Part shown: piece by piece, positions 32,716 to 42,525 of the stretch | How the letters are laid out: every line of letters starts with the position of its first letter | How positions within the stretch are numbered: position 1 is the stretch's first letter | Assembly: GCF_020509005.1 (NCBI RefSeq) | Contig: NC_063017.1 | Span: 3,658,001 to 3,722,000, forward strand | Direction of reading: 5' to 3' | DNA length: 64,000 bases | From: Fulvia fulva | Lineage: Eukaryota; Ascomycota; Dothideomycetes; Mycosphaerellales; Mycosphaerellaceae | Notes under the pieces: generated by a model | Told to the model about the DNA's origin: nothing | The model's database searches: none | Seen by the model: the letters and a program-made list of their open reading frames with translations, nothing else | Program-made: the position numbers and the translations under genes

Positions 32716-34203
32716 TCAACCATATCCATTGGACATTTGTCCACTGCTAGAACGTATATTCCTCTCACAGTAATCCTGGAACATGCCCAGAGATCGACGG
32801 CGGCACGCTTGCACATATCGCCGACGCATATCGGTGCTGTGCATATCGCATCGAGCATGGGAAAACTCTGCCCCTTTGTACCTGAAGCGTGGTGCGAAGA
32901 AAGTGCCTTTCGCCACCTCTTGGTAGCAGCTGCTGCAGAACAGGAACGAATCCATTCCCCACCAGGGCTGGCCGTATACGACCTCACCTTCTTCGCAGAC
33001 AGGGTAAGCAGATATTCTGCTAGCGTAGTCCATCAGTGCTTTGGGCTCTCCGGTGAACGTCGACTGCTGCCACTTCTCCATATATCTGGCGCTCCTGCTT
33101 CCGCCGTTGCATAGATCACACGTGCGATCGAGACCAAAGGGATACGCCTTCAGTCGGAAGAACGCATCGAAGCCCGCTGGTCGGATGAGACCAGAATAAC
33201 ACGGCTTGCAGACGTTGAAGTTGGGGACTTCCGCCGTGAGATTTCTGGGATCTTGAAGGACATACCATTCGTCTCCAAAACAAGTCGCCGAGATCTCATA
33301 CTCTGGTTTCTCGACTATGGAGATCGCGGCAGCCTGCCATACATCGTAGTTTGACAGAAGCTGCGATGTCGCATAACGCATGGACGGCATCAGGAAATCG
33401 CAATTCTCGATTGCTACGTAGTCTGGCAAGTCTTCGATAATGTCGTTCGTGAATTTGCTCGTCGGACTCAGCCCATCAAAATGGTCCAGCATACAAGATT
33501 CGCAAATTCGCATCTTGAGACTCTGGTCTGTCGGTCGAGACCAATTCCGGGACCTCAGCGCAACTTCGTTCTTACAGCGAGGTAATGTCATCCGATGCTT
33601 TGTTGCATCTACGAAGCTCTGCCACGAACCAGGATTGCCGTGCTGGCGCAAGCTACGCCTGATATACGGAACCGACAGATCGCAGTACCAGACGTCTCGC
33701 GGTCGATGACCTCGAACATCTCTGGGAACGAACCTTTCCGCTACTGGAGTCGCAAGAATATAGTCCTCGAAGCAGGCCTCACACGCCAGGAAGCCGGGTA
33801 TTTCCTGGTTCACAAACCACTTCAGACTATGACCGTCTTCAATGCCATCTAGTCCGACGCAAGCGTTGATCCTCGACCGCTTGTAGGCATAGTCAAGCAG
33901 ATCCATCTCTCTGCCCCCCTCGACCGCAGTCACCAACAGCCGCTTTGCGCGCTCGGTATTGAAGTCGCAAACACACTTTGCTCCAGGCAGTGGATCATGA
34001 TAGAAGCGTTCACAATGCTTCACGAGCGTCGTCTTCTCGATCCAGTCAACGTAACATTTCGAGCAGATCCAGAAGTTGGGAATCCCGATGAAGCGGTGCC
34101 ATCCAGTCGCGAAAGAGATACCCTCCGGAGGCTCTGGGCATCGAACCAGTGGTTTGTAGGCGTAGAAGCTGTGCGCTTTTACTGTGCCGGATCCCGTGGC
34201 CAT
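32716..34203 (-). CDS. Orphan protein with repeated Cys-x2-Cys knuckles
   Basis: A 495-residue single-exon protein from the ATG at 34203; the frame is open further upstream to 34311. At least six Cys-x2-Cys pairs recur in similar settings: WICSKCYVDWIE, LACEACFEDYI, RICESCMLDHF, NVCKPCYSGLI, TCDLC and FCSSCYQEVA. Most are followed within three residues by an aromatic or acidic residue and preceded by a hydrophobic/aromatic stretch. The spacing between pairs is about 60-100 residues. Paired knuckles could ligate several zinc ions. No transmembrane span or signal peptide is seen. The pattern is reminiscent of uncharacterised Pezizomycotina proteins, but I cannot name the family and assign no function. 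It is convergent with RAI1. Confidence 0.65.
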   Translation of the reverse strand: MATGSGTVKAHSFYAYKPLVRCPEPPEGISFATGWHRFIGIPNFWICSKCYVDWIEKTTLVKHCERFYHDPLPGAKCVCDFNTERAKRLLVTAVEGGREMDLLDYAYKRSRINACVGLDGIEDGHSLKWFVNQEIPGFLACEACFEDYILATPVAERFVPRDVRGHRPRDVWYCDLSVPYIRRSLRQHGNPGSWQSFVDATKHRMTLPRCKNEVALRSRNWSRPTDQSLKMRICESCMLDHFDGLSPTSKFTNDIIEDLPDYVAIENCDFLMPSMRYATSQLLSNYDVWQAAAISIVEKPEYEISATCFGDEWYVLQDPRNLTAEVPNFNVCKPCYSGLIRPAGFDAFFRLKAYPFGLDRTCDLCNGGSRSARYMEKWQQSTFTGEPKALMDYASRISAYPVCEEGEVVYGQPWWGMDSFLFCSSCYQEVAKGTFFAPRFRYKGAEFSHARCDMHSTDMRRRYVQACRRRSLGMFQDYCERNIRSSSGQMSNGYG

Positions 34204-35338
34204 TGTGAAGGCATAGGAAAGAAAGAACGATCTCGGTGCGGAGACGAGCCCGTAACTAGTACTTGTCTTTTGAAGTCGTGCAGCTGCCGCGTTGCCAAGC
34301 TGCGGCAGCATTATTGGGCGTCTTCATGAACATGCGACACTGATGTGCCGTTTTACTTTGCTGTGGCGTTTGCCTCGGAAGACGCTTTGGAGCTTCCGGC
34401 CGGGTTGTCGCTCAGGCTATGGCTCATATCACACAGTCTATATCGACCCCAACGATATGGCAACTGCGAATACCGCTCAAGGCGCTCGCATGGACAATAT
34501 TCCGTACTTGTCACATCGACAGTAGGGTGTTACTCCCACGAAAATCGCCTAGCCGACCCCAAATCATGAAACTTGACACATGACCTAGCTCGTGCGTGTC
34601 GGTCTAAGCGAGCCTGCCGAGTCAGGTACCAGCATTGATCAACGTCACTTCCGCCTGGTAACTGAGTCGCATGAACCCATTGGAGGAAAGGAACGTTGCG
34701 GGATATGGCGAATCTTGATCTCAAGGCACGCGATACATCGTCAATGCCGTCTTTGTTCGAGAAGTATATGCTGACTTCGTGTTCGATGACATCAATATCC
34801 TCCCCAACAGGAGATTTTTGAAGACGTTGATGTTCAGCATCCGCTCCAGAGATGTCGGTGTAGCCAAAGGGACAGTGACTTCTGGCTTCGAGACACACTT
34901 GGGAATAAAGTCAACCGCAGAGACGTCGGAACATGTTCGTCGACAAGTGACGATGGCGGCCTTCTGCTGACTGCATATACATGGAGTCTTTGGCAGTCAG
35001 GAAGCCTTCAGGACTTCCAAACGAGGTGTACCAAACTTCATCTCGCAGTCTCAGCATCTTGACTCCGGGACAAGCTCTACACACGATACTTTTGGACTCG
35101 AGATCCTGGGCAACTCGCTACATTCGAGGACATAAACCATGAGAAGTTGCGAGCATGCCTGCGGCAAAGACGATGTTGTGTGCTCAGGATGCTCCCAGCG
35201 CGCGAATTGGTTCGCTGTGCTTCGCGGATGGAGGTTGAGCTTGACGAAACGCTGTGCCACACGAAGCGCCCTGCCATGAACTACCTCGCAACTACTTATA
35301 CAGAATCCTCTCCCGCAGCAAACACACTTACGTACCTG
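34204..35338. other. 1.1-kb gene-free region
   Basis: Only short overlapping frames occur (for example 34530-34898 minus). None has a recognisable domain. It contains the 5' regions of the orphan Cys-knuckle gene and of the secreted-protein gene. Confidence 0.4.
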
Positions 35339-36031
35339 ATGACAATACAACACTTTCCCAACATCAAGTCTGCTTTCGGCAGCCTCCTCGCCGCCGTCCT
35401 GGCAAGTCGGGTGACTGCACGGCCAGGTATGGCAAGAGATCAAACGCCTATCGCACATTTCTTCGACGATCCCAGGACAAATGCTGTGCCAGGCAACAAC
35501 AATGCCACCTACGGCCCAGTGCCAAAGGCAGAGCAGATCTTCACCATCGAATTCCTCGAGATTGCTCCGTTGCCGATGCCAGTGTACGAATGCACACAAG
35601 AAGATGATATGTGGAGTGTACTAACCACGAATCATAGTGACAGATATACATTCTTCTGGCTTCGTGGTCTTATCGCTCCACAACACGTCCCGGCTCTTAA
35701 CAAAGATGCACTCTCACATACCACCATCACTCTCGACCAAAGACCTTCGAACGAGGAACCAGACCCAACTCGAGCATCCACTCTCCCTCTCAAGACCATC
35801 GCTCGCCCGGAGCTGGCAGGTCATTTCGCCATCCGAGGCCCAGAGGGCAAATATCTCGATTACCTTAGTGCGGAAGGAAAAAACGATCTGCTAGCAGAAA
35901 TGCTCTTCCTCGCAATGTTCATGGAAGAAGGCGAGTACACTTTCGACGTCGTGGCTAGGCTTGCCGACGGCACCTGAATATTTGCTATCTCGTTGACGCA
36001 ATGGTTGAAGGGTGAGCTGAACGTCGATTGA
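35339..36031 (+). pseudogene. Secreted fungal protein gene with a premature stop near its C-terminus
   Basis: The frame encodes a leader (SAFGSLLAAVLASRVTARP), then NAVPGNNNATYGPVPKAEQI and FTIEFLEIAPLPMPV, then DRYTFFWLRG and YTFDVVARLADGT. I recognise this as a small secreted-protein family common in filamentous ascomycetes, function unknown. A 54-nt intron (35584-35637; donor GTACGA, acceptor CATAG) joins PMPV to DRYTFFW. Because it is a multiple of three and free of stops, the unspliced frame also stays open. The frame ends with TGA at 35975. The next 17 codons, in the same frame, read IFAISLTQWLKGELNVD and then stop at 36029; this matches the usual family C-terminus, so the TGA probably replaces a conserved Cys codon (TGC/TGT). 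The expected Met before KSAF is ATC, so translation would need the upstream ATG at 35339. The gene may still make a truncated protein. Confidence 0.65.
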
Positions 36032-36409
36032 GCAGGGTGAATATGCCTTTGAAGCCACACCCAGGCTTTCGGACGGTACTTGTCTGTCCGCTGTAACGTC
36101 GACGCAGTGGAGGCCTCATGGGCGGTGGTGATGGTATCTATGAGCTTGTGAATGGCTCCAGGGGGCTCGAGAATGTTTGCACATGCTTGGAGTTGTGCTA
36201 GGGTGGTGAATGGTTCGGACGACACCTGGACAGTGCTCTCTAGCGTTATTCTCAGATCTGCTCCTTCGTCGTCGAGGTTCTCGTCCCGCTTTTCAATCCA
36301 GCATCAACAACCCTTCTCACACAGCACTCCAAGACCTCCCCTCCCTCGTACCACGGACGACACACTCAACCACCTGCTACTTCACATCTTCCAGATCCCC
36401 GGTTTCATC
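36032..36409. other. Intergenic region
   Basis: About 380 bp; likely promoter of the F-box-like pseudogene, with CT-rich sequence before its ATG. No gene seen. Confidence 0.35.
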
Positions 36410-37624
36410 ATGACTACCACTCAGCCTACCACGACATTCTCGACAATCAACACTGACGTGCAGAACTACCTCGCCAAGTTCCTCGACAATGAGTCGCTAC
36501 TCAGTATGCGGCAAGTCGACCGCGAGGCATCCCGCAATGTCGAGTCTCAGTTCATCAGCAGGTTCTTCATCGAGCGCGAGCATCTGGTTACAGTACACAG
36601 CATGCGGGCCTTGGCCGATCTCACCACGGTACCGTGACTGACCGCTCGACTGCACGCACTGCGATTCGTCCCAGCAGTGACTGGGCAATTTCAGTCAGCA
36701 TTACTTACGCGCATCAACCCGACTCGTGCGGAGGTCGACGACACTGCTACTCTTCAGCCATTGATGAACACCATCTTCAGCAATCTGGCTTCATAGCAGA
36801 GGTCTCCAGCACTCACTATCGCGAGGGGAAGTGGCAGATTTCCTGGATTTGTCTCCGAGTCGTGCTTCGGCTTTGCAGATTTACACCGTCGTTTCCCAGA
36901 GGAGCGTCTGATACCCGGAGAGGAAGATCAGATCTTGATGATGCTTCTTACCTCAGTCGCTGAAACTTCATTCGAGATGCAAAAGCTCACCAACCTCTGT
37001 CTCACCAAGAACATGATGCTGAACAGCATTGCCCCTATCGCGCTGAAGGTCTACCCTGCCCTATCGACTCTCAAGAAACTCTGCCTGGCGGTGGATGAGG
37101 AGTCCTTCATCGATGACGACCACGGAATAGCCGCCTTCCTTGCAGCAGCACCGAATGTGACCGAGCTCGAGCTCGTGGCGCCTGAGGCTGAGTGCTTCAA
37201 CACGGTATTCGACAACCACGCACTCGAGTCTCTCACTCTACGAGACGTCTGCGGGTACCCCGAGCTGTACGAAGGCTTGCTAGGGCCACACCAAGCTAGT
37301 TTGAAGAGACTTTGTCTGCACAACTCGACGGTGATGTTTCCCAATGACTCCTGGTCTAATGTGCTTCGCTACATTAGCGAGCATTTCACACTTGAGGAGT
37401 TGGAGTTCCGGGAGCTGAACCGTGGGATCTAATTGTTTGAAGAAAACGACTATGAGAATGTCTACTTCAATGGCTCGAGGGAAGTGGCGATCACGGGTGG
37501 CGACAGCATCAAGAATGCTTTGCGCAGCTTTCTGGAGAGTGGACTCGAGTATCGCACTGTTCCCTACGAAGATCCTAAGCAGAGACTTCGAGATGCATTT
37601 CTGGCATCGAACGTCAGCTCATAG
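36410..37624 (+). pseudogene. F-box-like gene with three in-frame nonsense codons
   Basis: One frame runs for 405 codons. It starts MTTTQPTTTFSTINTDVQNY with an F-box-like helix (YLAKFLDNESLLSMRQVDRE). It continues with a leucine-rich, ribonuclease-inhibitor-like body (LTNLCLTKNMMLNSI, LSTLKKLCLAVDEE, NVTELELVAPEAE, LESLTLRDVCGYPEL, LKRLCLHNSTV, LEELEFREL) and ends AFLASNVSS. It is interrupted by TGA at 36635, TAG at 36794 and TAA at 37430, with no frameshift. All three can be explained by single C-to-T changes from CGA, CAG and CAA. The last, GI-stop-LFEEND, leaves about 64 more coding codons. F-box proteins recruit substrates to SCF ubiquitin ligases. Introns removing the stops were considered; the obvious GT...AG pair around the first stop is 46 nt and would shift the frame. 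Confidence 0.75.
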
Positions 37625-37942
37625 GCCGAGTCCGGGTATAGAGAGCGTGGTGGCATCCGTGGAGAAGAGCGATAGATACCTGCAGCATCGTCAGATGCTG
37701 CAGACTACAGAGGGAGTGACACGCTGTATTTGGTTTGGGAGCTTGACACGCTTAGATTTGGCAGTGAGTCTTTTTTGCCGAACCTGTAGTGGGTTCCGGC
37801 GTGGCTAAGCTTATGCCTTGTGTATGCTACCACTTCCTCCACTTCCTCCCTGCGCAGATGTGAGCTTCCGAGGCTTTGATGTTTGACGACTTATGCAAAA
37901 GCAGACTTTGCTTCTACTTGCCAGTATGGATCGTCAATATGA
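37625..37942. other. Intergenic region
   Basis: About 320 bp between the F-box-like pseudogene and the 3' end of the sulfotransferase-like gene. No gene seen. Confidence 0.35.
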
Positions 37943-38988
37943 TCAGACATGCAGCTTATACTGCCTCAAGTACTCATAGATCGGCAGGTCTCTGTCTACG
38001 ACTCTTCGTAACTCCTTCGCAGTCTCTTGCCCAAATCCATGCTCCCAAGATCGCATCTCGTGCTCGATGTCAAGGTGAAGTTCAGCTGGCTGGGACAAAT
38101 CAGCTTGAATCGAATTCCTCGAGCACGAGTTCCCTACCTGTCCTTCACGCTGAACACCATGTGACTTCAATAATGTCTTGAAGAAGCCCTGCATGATCGG
38201 GTCGGATGGCCACTGTCCACGAGGCACAGCTTCCCATTCATACTGCATTCCTTTGGGATCGATGTCCAGCAGCGCACATATCTTCTCGGCCAACGGTCTT
38301 GTGTGGTGAACAGTGTCTTGTGCATCTACAACAATCGGTGCCCTCGCTCCTGGCCGTGCTGTGTATGCATCGAACACCATCTGTGCCCAGCGCGAAGAAG
38401 CCATGGCTTCGAAAACTTCTTCATCTGCCTGCTCCCTGAAGACAGGTCGCTGAGCTCGATAGTAGGCGGGCACTCTCAATGCAGGGTGACGAACAAGGAT
38501 GATCGGAGTCATGCTCCAGAACAGGCCATCTGGAATCATGGTAGGGTTTGGAGCGAAGTCGACATCCGCCTGAGGGTTTCTCTCGTACGAATCGAGCATG
38601 AGTTGAACTTGCATGGGGCAGATCAAGTGATCTTTTATCCACGGAATCTTGCCCTACTCTAGCTCAGTGCTCCGTTGCCTGCGATGCTGGTTTGACTTAC
38701 GGCTGTACGAGCTTCAGCAATGCTAGTTCGAAGTCTCTCGCTAGCAACTTCGTACGTCTCTTCGTGCAGATCATAGGTCGCAGCAAGGTCATTCTTGGCC
38801 TGCCTTGAAGTCTCGGATCCCCTTAGTCGAGCCGTCACACGCTCTGGTCCGTACACTGAGCAGCCCATATAAGGATGAAAGATCTGCTGGAGCTGATTGT
38901 GAGCAGCGAACAGCTTGTTGAAGAGCTGAGAGCATGTCCTTGGCCCATCGAAAACACAGATGATCGGAGGTGTTGTGGGACGAGACAT
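37943..38988 (-). CDS. Sulfotransferase-like P-loop protein (two exons)
   Basis: The proposed CDS is complement(37943..38653, 38701..38988), 332 aa. Exon 1 carries an N-terminal strand and phosphate-loop-like segment, IICVFDGPRTCSQLFNKLFA, in the position of the PAPS 5'-phosphate loop. Exon 2 continues GKIPWIKDHLICP and includes PIILVRHPALRVPAYYRAQ, which resembles the 3'-phosphate-binding strand and helix of sulfotransferases. The 47-nt intron (GTAAGT...TAG) joins ARTA to GKIP in phase. Fungal genomes carry many such proteins annotated as P-loop or sulfotransferase family. Donor and acceptor are unknown. It is divergent from the LysM gene across about 0.6 kb. Confidence 0.7.
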
Positions 38989-39591
38989 TGTCCGGTCTGC
39001 TGCTCCAGCATACTGAGATATCATCCAAGCTTTATAGGAGAGCATCGTTGGTCGCTACTGCAGGTGGCTGACCTGCACACCATATCGAAGGCGCTGGGGT
39101 GGGCAGACGCAGCTGGGGCTTCTAGCCGAAGACGAGCTCTGCTGTCTGCTTCTGGTATGTGGTACAGATGCCAAAGCTGTGTGCTTTTCTCATCATCTTT
39201 ACCTTGTAAAACTACGCCGTGTGGTCGGTCCGGTTAGTCAATGGCTCGTCATATCATGTCCGCCATTACACAGAGGGAGCGTGCTCAACTATCAATGTAG
39301 ACACAAGAAGCTGCCCCGGCGGTACGATCACATCTCTGTGACCATCGATCATTTCCAGCCCTTTAGAGCTCCCATCGAGGAAGAACAGACACAATTGGTG
39401 TCGTCGATGAAACCTGGAAATAGAAGGTACTTTCACGGCACGACTGCCGACTTGGTGGCGTCCAACACGAGATCGACACGAGAAGGGGCTGAGCTGACGA
39501 GGCGCCAACATTCGTGAACCAACAGATCGAACCTCTTCTTGAACATCAATATCAACATATCAAATACCAGGAAGAAACGTCAGATTTCAAC
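38989..39591. promoter_or_regulatory. Divergent intergenic region, sulfotransferase-like / LysM
   Basis: About 600 bp between the two start codons. No distinctive motif was noticed. An open plus-strand frame from 39514 overlaps the LysM start in phase but lacks a better N-terminus. Confidence 0.3.
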
Positions 39592-40323
39592 ATGGCATTC
39601 GGCGCTTTCAGCTCAGAGCCTCGCGGCCGCTACGAACAAGTCGATTCCGTAAGTGCTACCCTCCCACTTCTAGAACCCATCTATAAGTCACTCAAAGCTA
39701 ACAACGAACACCAGGAAGAACAAAACCTTCCCCCAGGAACCCAGAGAGTAGGCTACGATGCCGATACCCAAGTCTATACTTACCAAGAGCCATCCGGCGC
39801 TCTTTTCAACCAACCCAAATATTCCACAGTCCCCATCAACAGCAAGAAAGAACGCAGTGCAGAATGGCGCTACCTCGCTCCCTTCATCCTGATAATCGGA
39901 ATAGTCCTCCTGGGCACGTTCCGCTACGTCAACACCAGCAGCAGCACGACTCATCTAGAATGTCTCGGCGACCTGGAACTCTACGATGTTGTCGACGGCG
40001 ATACGTGCTACGATATTGCGCAGGCGAGACAGACAGATCTGGACGGACTGAAGGTTGCAAATCCGTGGGTGAGGTGCGAGGGGTTGAAGGCTGGGAGTCA
40101 GATTTGTGCGCCCAAGGTGGGAACCATGCCACCTGTGTCTGCGCCGGTGTCTTCACCTGTGGAGGAGGGGAAGGAGGAAGGTGGTGAGAGGCTGGGTCAT
40201 GGAGGCCCGAGGCCGCAGTGTTGGCAGATCATGTGTAATCCGTACAGCGGTGGGGATGCGCATTGTAAGGCTGAGGGGTGTGGGAAGGGGTGTTCGAGCC
40301 GCAGTAGTAAGTGTGAAGCGTAG
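39592..40323 (+). CDS. Membrane-anchored LysM domain protein (two exons)
   Basis: The proposed CDS is join(39592..39648, 39715..40323), 221 aa. Exon 1 encodes MAFGAFSSEPRGRYEQVDS. The 66-nt intron (GTAAGT...CAG) is a multiple of three but contains no stop, so retention is also readable. A hydrophilic N-terminal region of about 70 residues precedes one transmembrane span (LAPFILIIGIVLLGTFRYV). A single LysM module follows: LYDVVDGDTCYDIAQARQTD...LKVANPWV.C..LKAGSQICAP. A Cys-rich tail ends the protein (CWQIMCNPYSGGDAHCKAEG and onward). LysM binds chitin or related N-acetylglucosamine polymers. The layout predicts a type II membrane protein with LysM outside, unlike secreted LysM effectors. Confidence 0.8.
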   Translation: MAFGAFSSEPRGRYEQVDSVSATLPLLEPIYKSLKANNEHQEEQNLPPGTQRVGYDADTQVYTYQEPSGALFNQPKYSTVPINSKKERSAEWRYLAPFILIIGIVLLGTFRYVNTSSSTTHLECLGDLELYDVVDGDTCYDIAQARQTDLDGLKVANPWVRCEGLKAGSQICAPKVGTMPPVSAPVSSPVEEGKEEGGERLGHGGPRPQCWQIMCNPYSGGDAHCKAEGCGKGCSSRSSKCEA

Positions 40324-42525
40324 ATGATAAGATGTGTACAGTCGAATATGTATGCTGTTGAGATTATATGTTCCCGTTTGCGACGTTGGAATGCTGCGAC
40401 GGCCTCACTTTAGGAAGCACTGTCGTGGCTATCATGGCTCGAGACATTGGGCACGAGTTGCTACCAATCTCGAAGACTGCCGCAGCCACCTCAAGCAGAT
40501 CTCGTCACGGCGCAAAGACGACTTACCCAGCTCGTGGCTGGGAGTACGACTACGTTTGCTCGAAGATGACCCATTCGTTGTGTCTCTTGCACCATGCTCT
40601 CCACCGTTCGACATGTGGAGAACCGATGCACTGGTATATCATGCCGTCTCCCGTCACGCTTGAGCATGCACGGCATGGTATTGCATGGACACGAAGAGTC
40701 GTAGCAATCGCGTTGTTGCAGTCCGTCCATATGTTTACAGCGCACCGCATCTTCTCTCTCATATCCACATAAGCTGCGGCCTCTTGAACATCCTTTGATC
40801 TCAGGATAACTCGTGTTGTGATTATCTTGTTCTGTCCACACTGCTCGTAACGTTGTAATCGGTTGCTTTTTGGCTGGAGTTCACGATGCTCAGCAACACT
40901 ATGGCGACTGTCGTTGGATCATTCTGGGTGCTCTCTGCTGCCAACGACGAAGACTGTCGCAGCCATCCCGGGCAGAGCTCTTCAAGGCCGAATGTCGGCT
41001 GACCATACCTGTGCCTGCAAGCAGAAGGATCGCATGACATGTCCCATCATCTATCCTCTCTTACAGCCCCCTCTGCTCTCAAGCTGTGCAGACCGATGCA
41101 CTGAACATTGTGCCATACCTCATCACGAGGGCACGGTCGAGCAGGACACCGTATGTTCGCGGAAACCGGTGTCTCGCAACCGTGCAGTCCATCCTCTGAA
41201 CATTTCACCGTGTCATCTCGGACAAGCCCTTAGGTTGCGACCTTTGTATCTCATGATCAGACAACAGCTCGCGGTGTGATTGCCGCATACTTTCTGCATT
41301 GCTCTTGTTGTCGTGGTCTGATCTTCGGCTCGAGGTTCGTGGCGTTGCAATCCTACTCGGTCTTCATCTGTCTGTTAGTGTAGTCTATGAAGCTTTGTTG
41401 AGCTTCTGCTGGGCATGATTGCTGTCGATTGTCATGAGTACATGGAGTAGGTCCGCTGCAGGACCGCGATCATCGTGTTCTGCCCACATTGCGTTTGATG
41501 TCGCCGTCTGATCTTCGCTCGAGGTTCATAGCTGTCCTTTGCGGTACCGTCGACCTTGGGTCTCATCTCTCCCACGTCAGTCCGTGACCTACTCCGCTGA
41601 TGAGGGTCTCTGAACGATCGACGCTGGGCATGATCGCTGCTGAGTATCGATGAGTACATGGGGAAGGTATGCTGGAACATGTCCTATTCCTTTGTATGCC
41701 CTCACACCAATCCCTTCGCTCCTCAAGATGTATAGCACAAACACACGGGAAGCCTATGCCATATGTCATGACGAGGTTACGCCTAAGCAGCGCATCATGC
41801 AGTCGCGAAGACTGGCGACGGTCGCACTGTCGCCCTTCGCCCTTCTTTGCAGCTCACCATGTAGTCTTTGGCACGCCTCGTGCTGTGGTCTCTCGTACGT
41901 CTAACGATCAGACAGCGACTCACGTTGTACTCATGTTATTCTCTCCGCACTGCTCTTGAAGCCGTTGTCGTGGTTTGACCGTCGGCTCGAGGTTCGTGGC
42001 TGTCCTTTGCTGGCCTCTGTGACCGCATACCAATCTTGGATTTCATTCCTCCCTCTCGAGACCATGACCTGCTTGAATAAGCATCTTCGAACGACGTACT
42101 TCGTTAACCGTCTTCGAACGACGGACGCTGAGCATGGCTACTGTCGATTGTCAATGAGTACCTACAGGCTACGTGGAGAAGGTTTGCTGCGAATCCGCGG
42201 CATTCCTTCGACTCGGCATTTGAAAGACCCTGCTCCCAGACATCGTTGGCGCCGGTCTCAGGAACCAGGCACGTCATTAGGCCCACCTGTAGCTACTGCT
42301 TGTAAAGATCGTGCCTTTCGTATTTGTTGTTGTAGGTCGTAGGGCAGCTGCGTTCTGTATCATAGGGTTGCTAGACAGGCAGGCACGATAGTCATGCTCC
42401 TTCCGCCGTTGAAGCCCGCTTCGCTGCCTACACATCACGCTCCGCCATAAATCATTTACCCCTCGACACCACCAACCATCCCTACGACACACCCTGAGCC
42501 CCAACAACAGCAGCAGACCGCCGCC
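40324..42525 (+). repeat. 2.2-kb non-coding region of diverged direct repeats
   Basis: No gene is recognisable. A segment around GAAGACTG(C/T)CGCAGCCA starts near 40472 and recurs near 40949, an offset of about 477 nt, with similar flanks. A second element, CTCGAGGTTC(G/A)TGGC or close variants, occurs near 41328, 41518 and 41983. Each copy is followed 100-170 nt later by TGAGTAC(A/C)T with GGAGAAGGT-like sequence (near 41433, 41648 and 42150). A GATCAGACA(A/G)C block precedes two of them (about 41259 and 41908). Orders and spacings suggest repeated local duplication followed by decay. It is not a recognisable transposon; no terminal inverted repeats or transposase fragments were seen. Confidence 0.5.

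Noticed and set aside
36620..36667. Intron removing the first stop in the F-box-like pseudogene
   Set aside because: The only obvious GT...AG pair around the stop is 46 nt, which would shift the downstream frame that otherwise continues homology.
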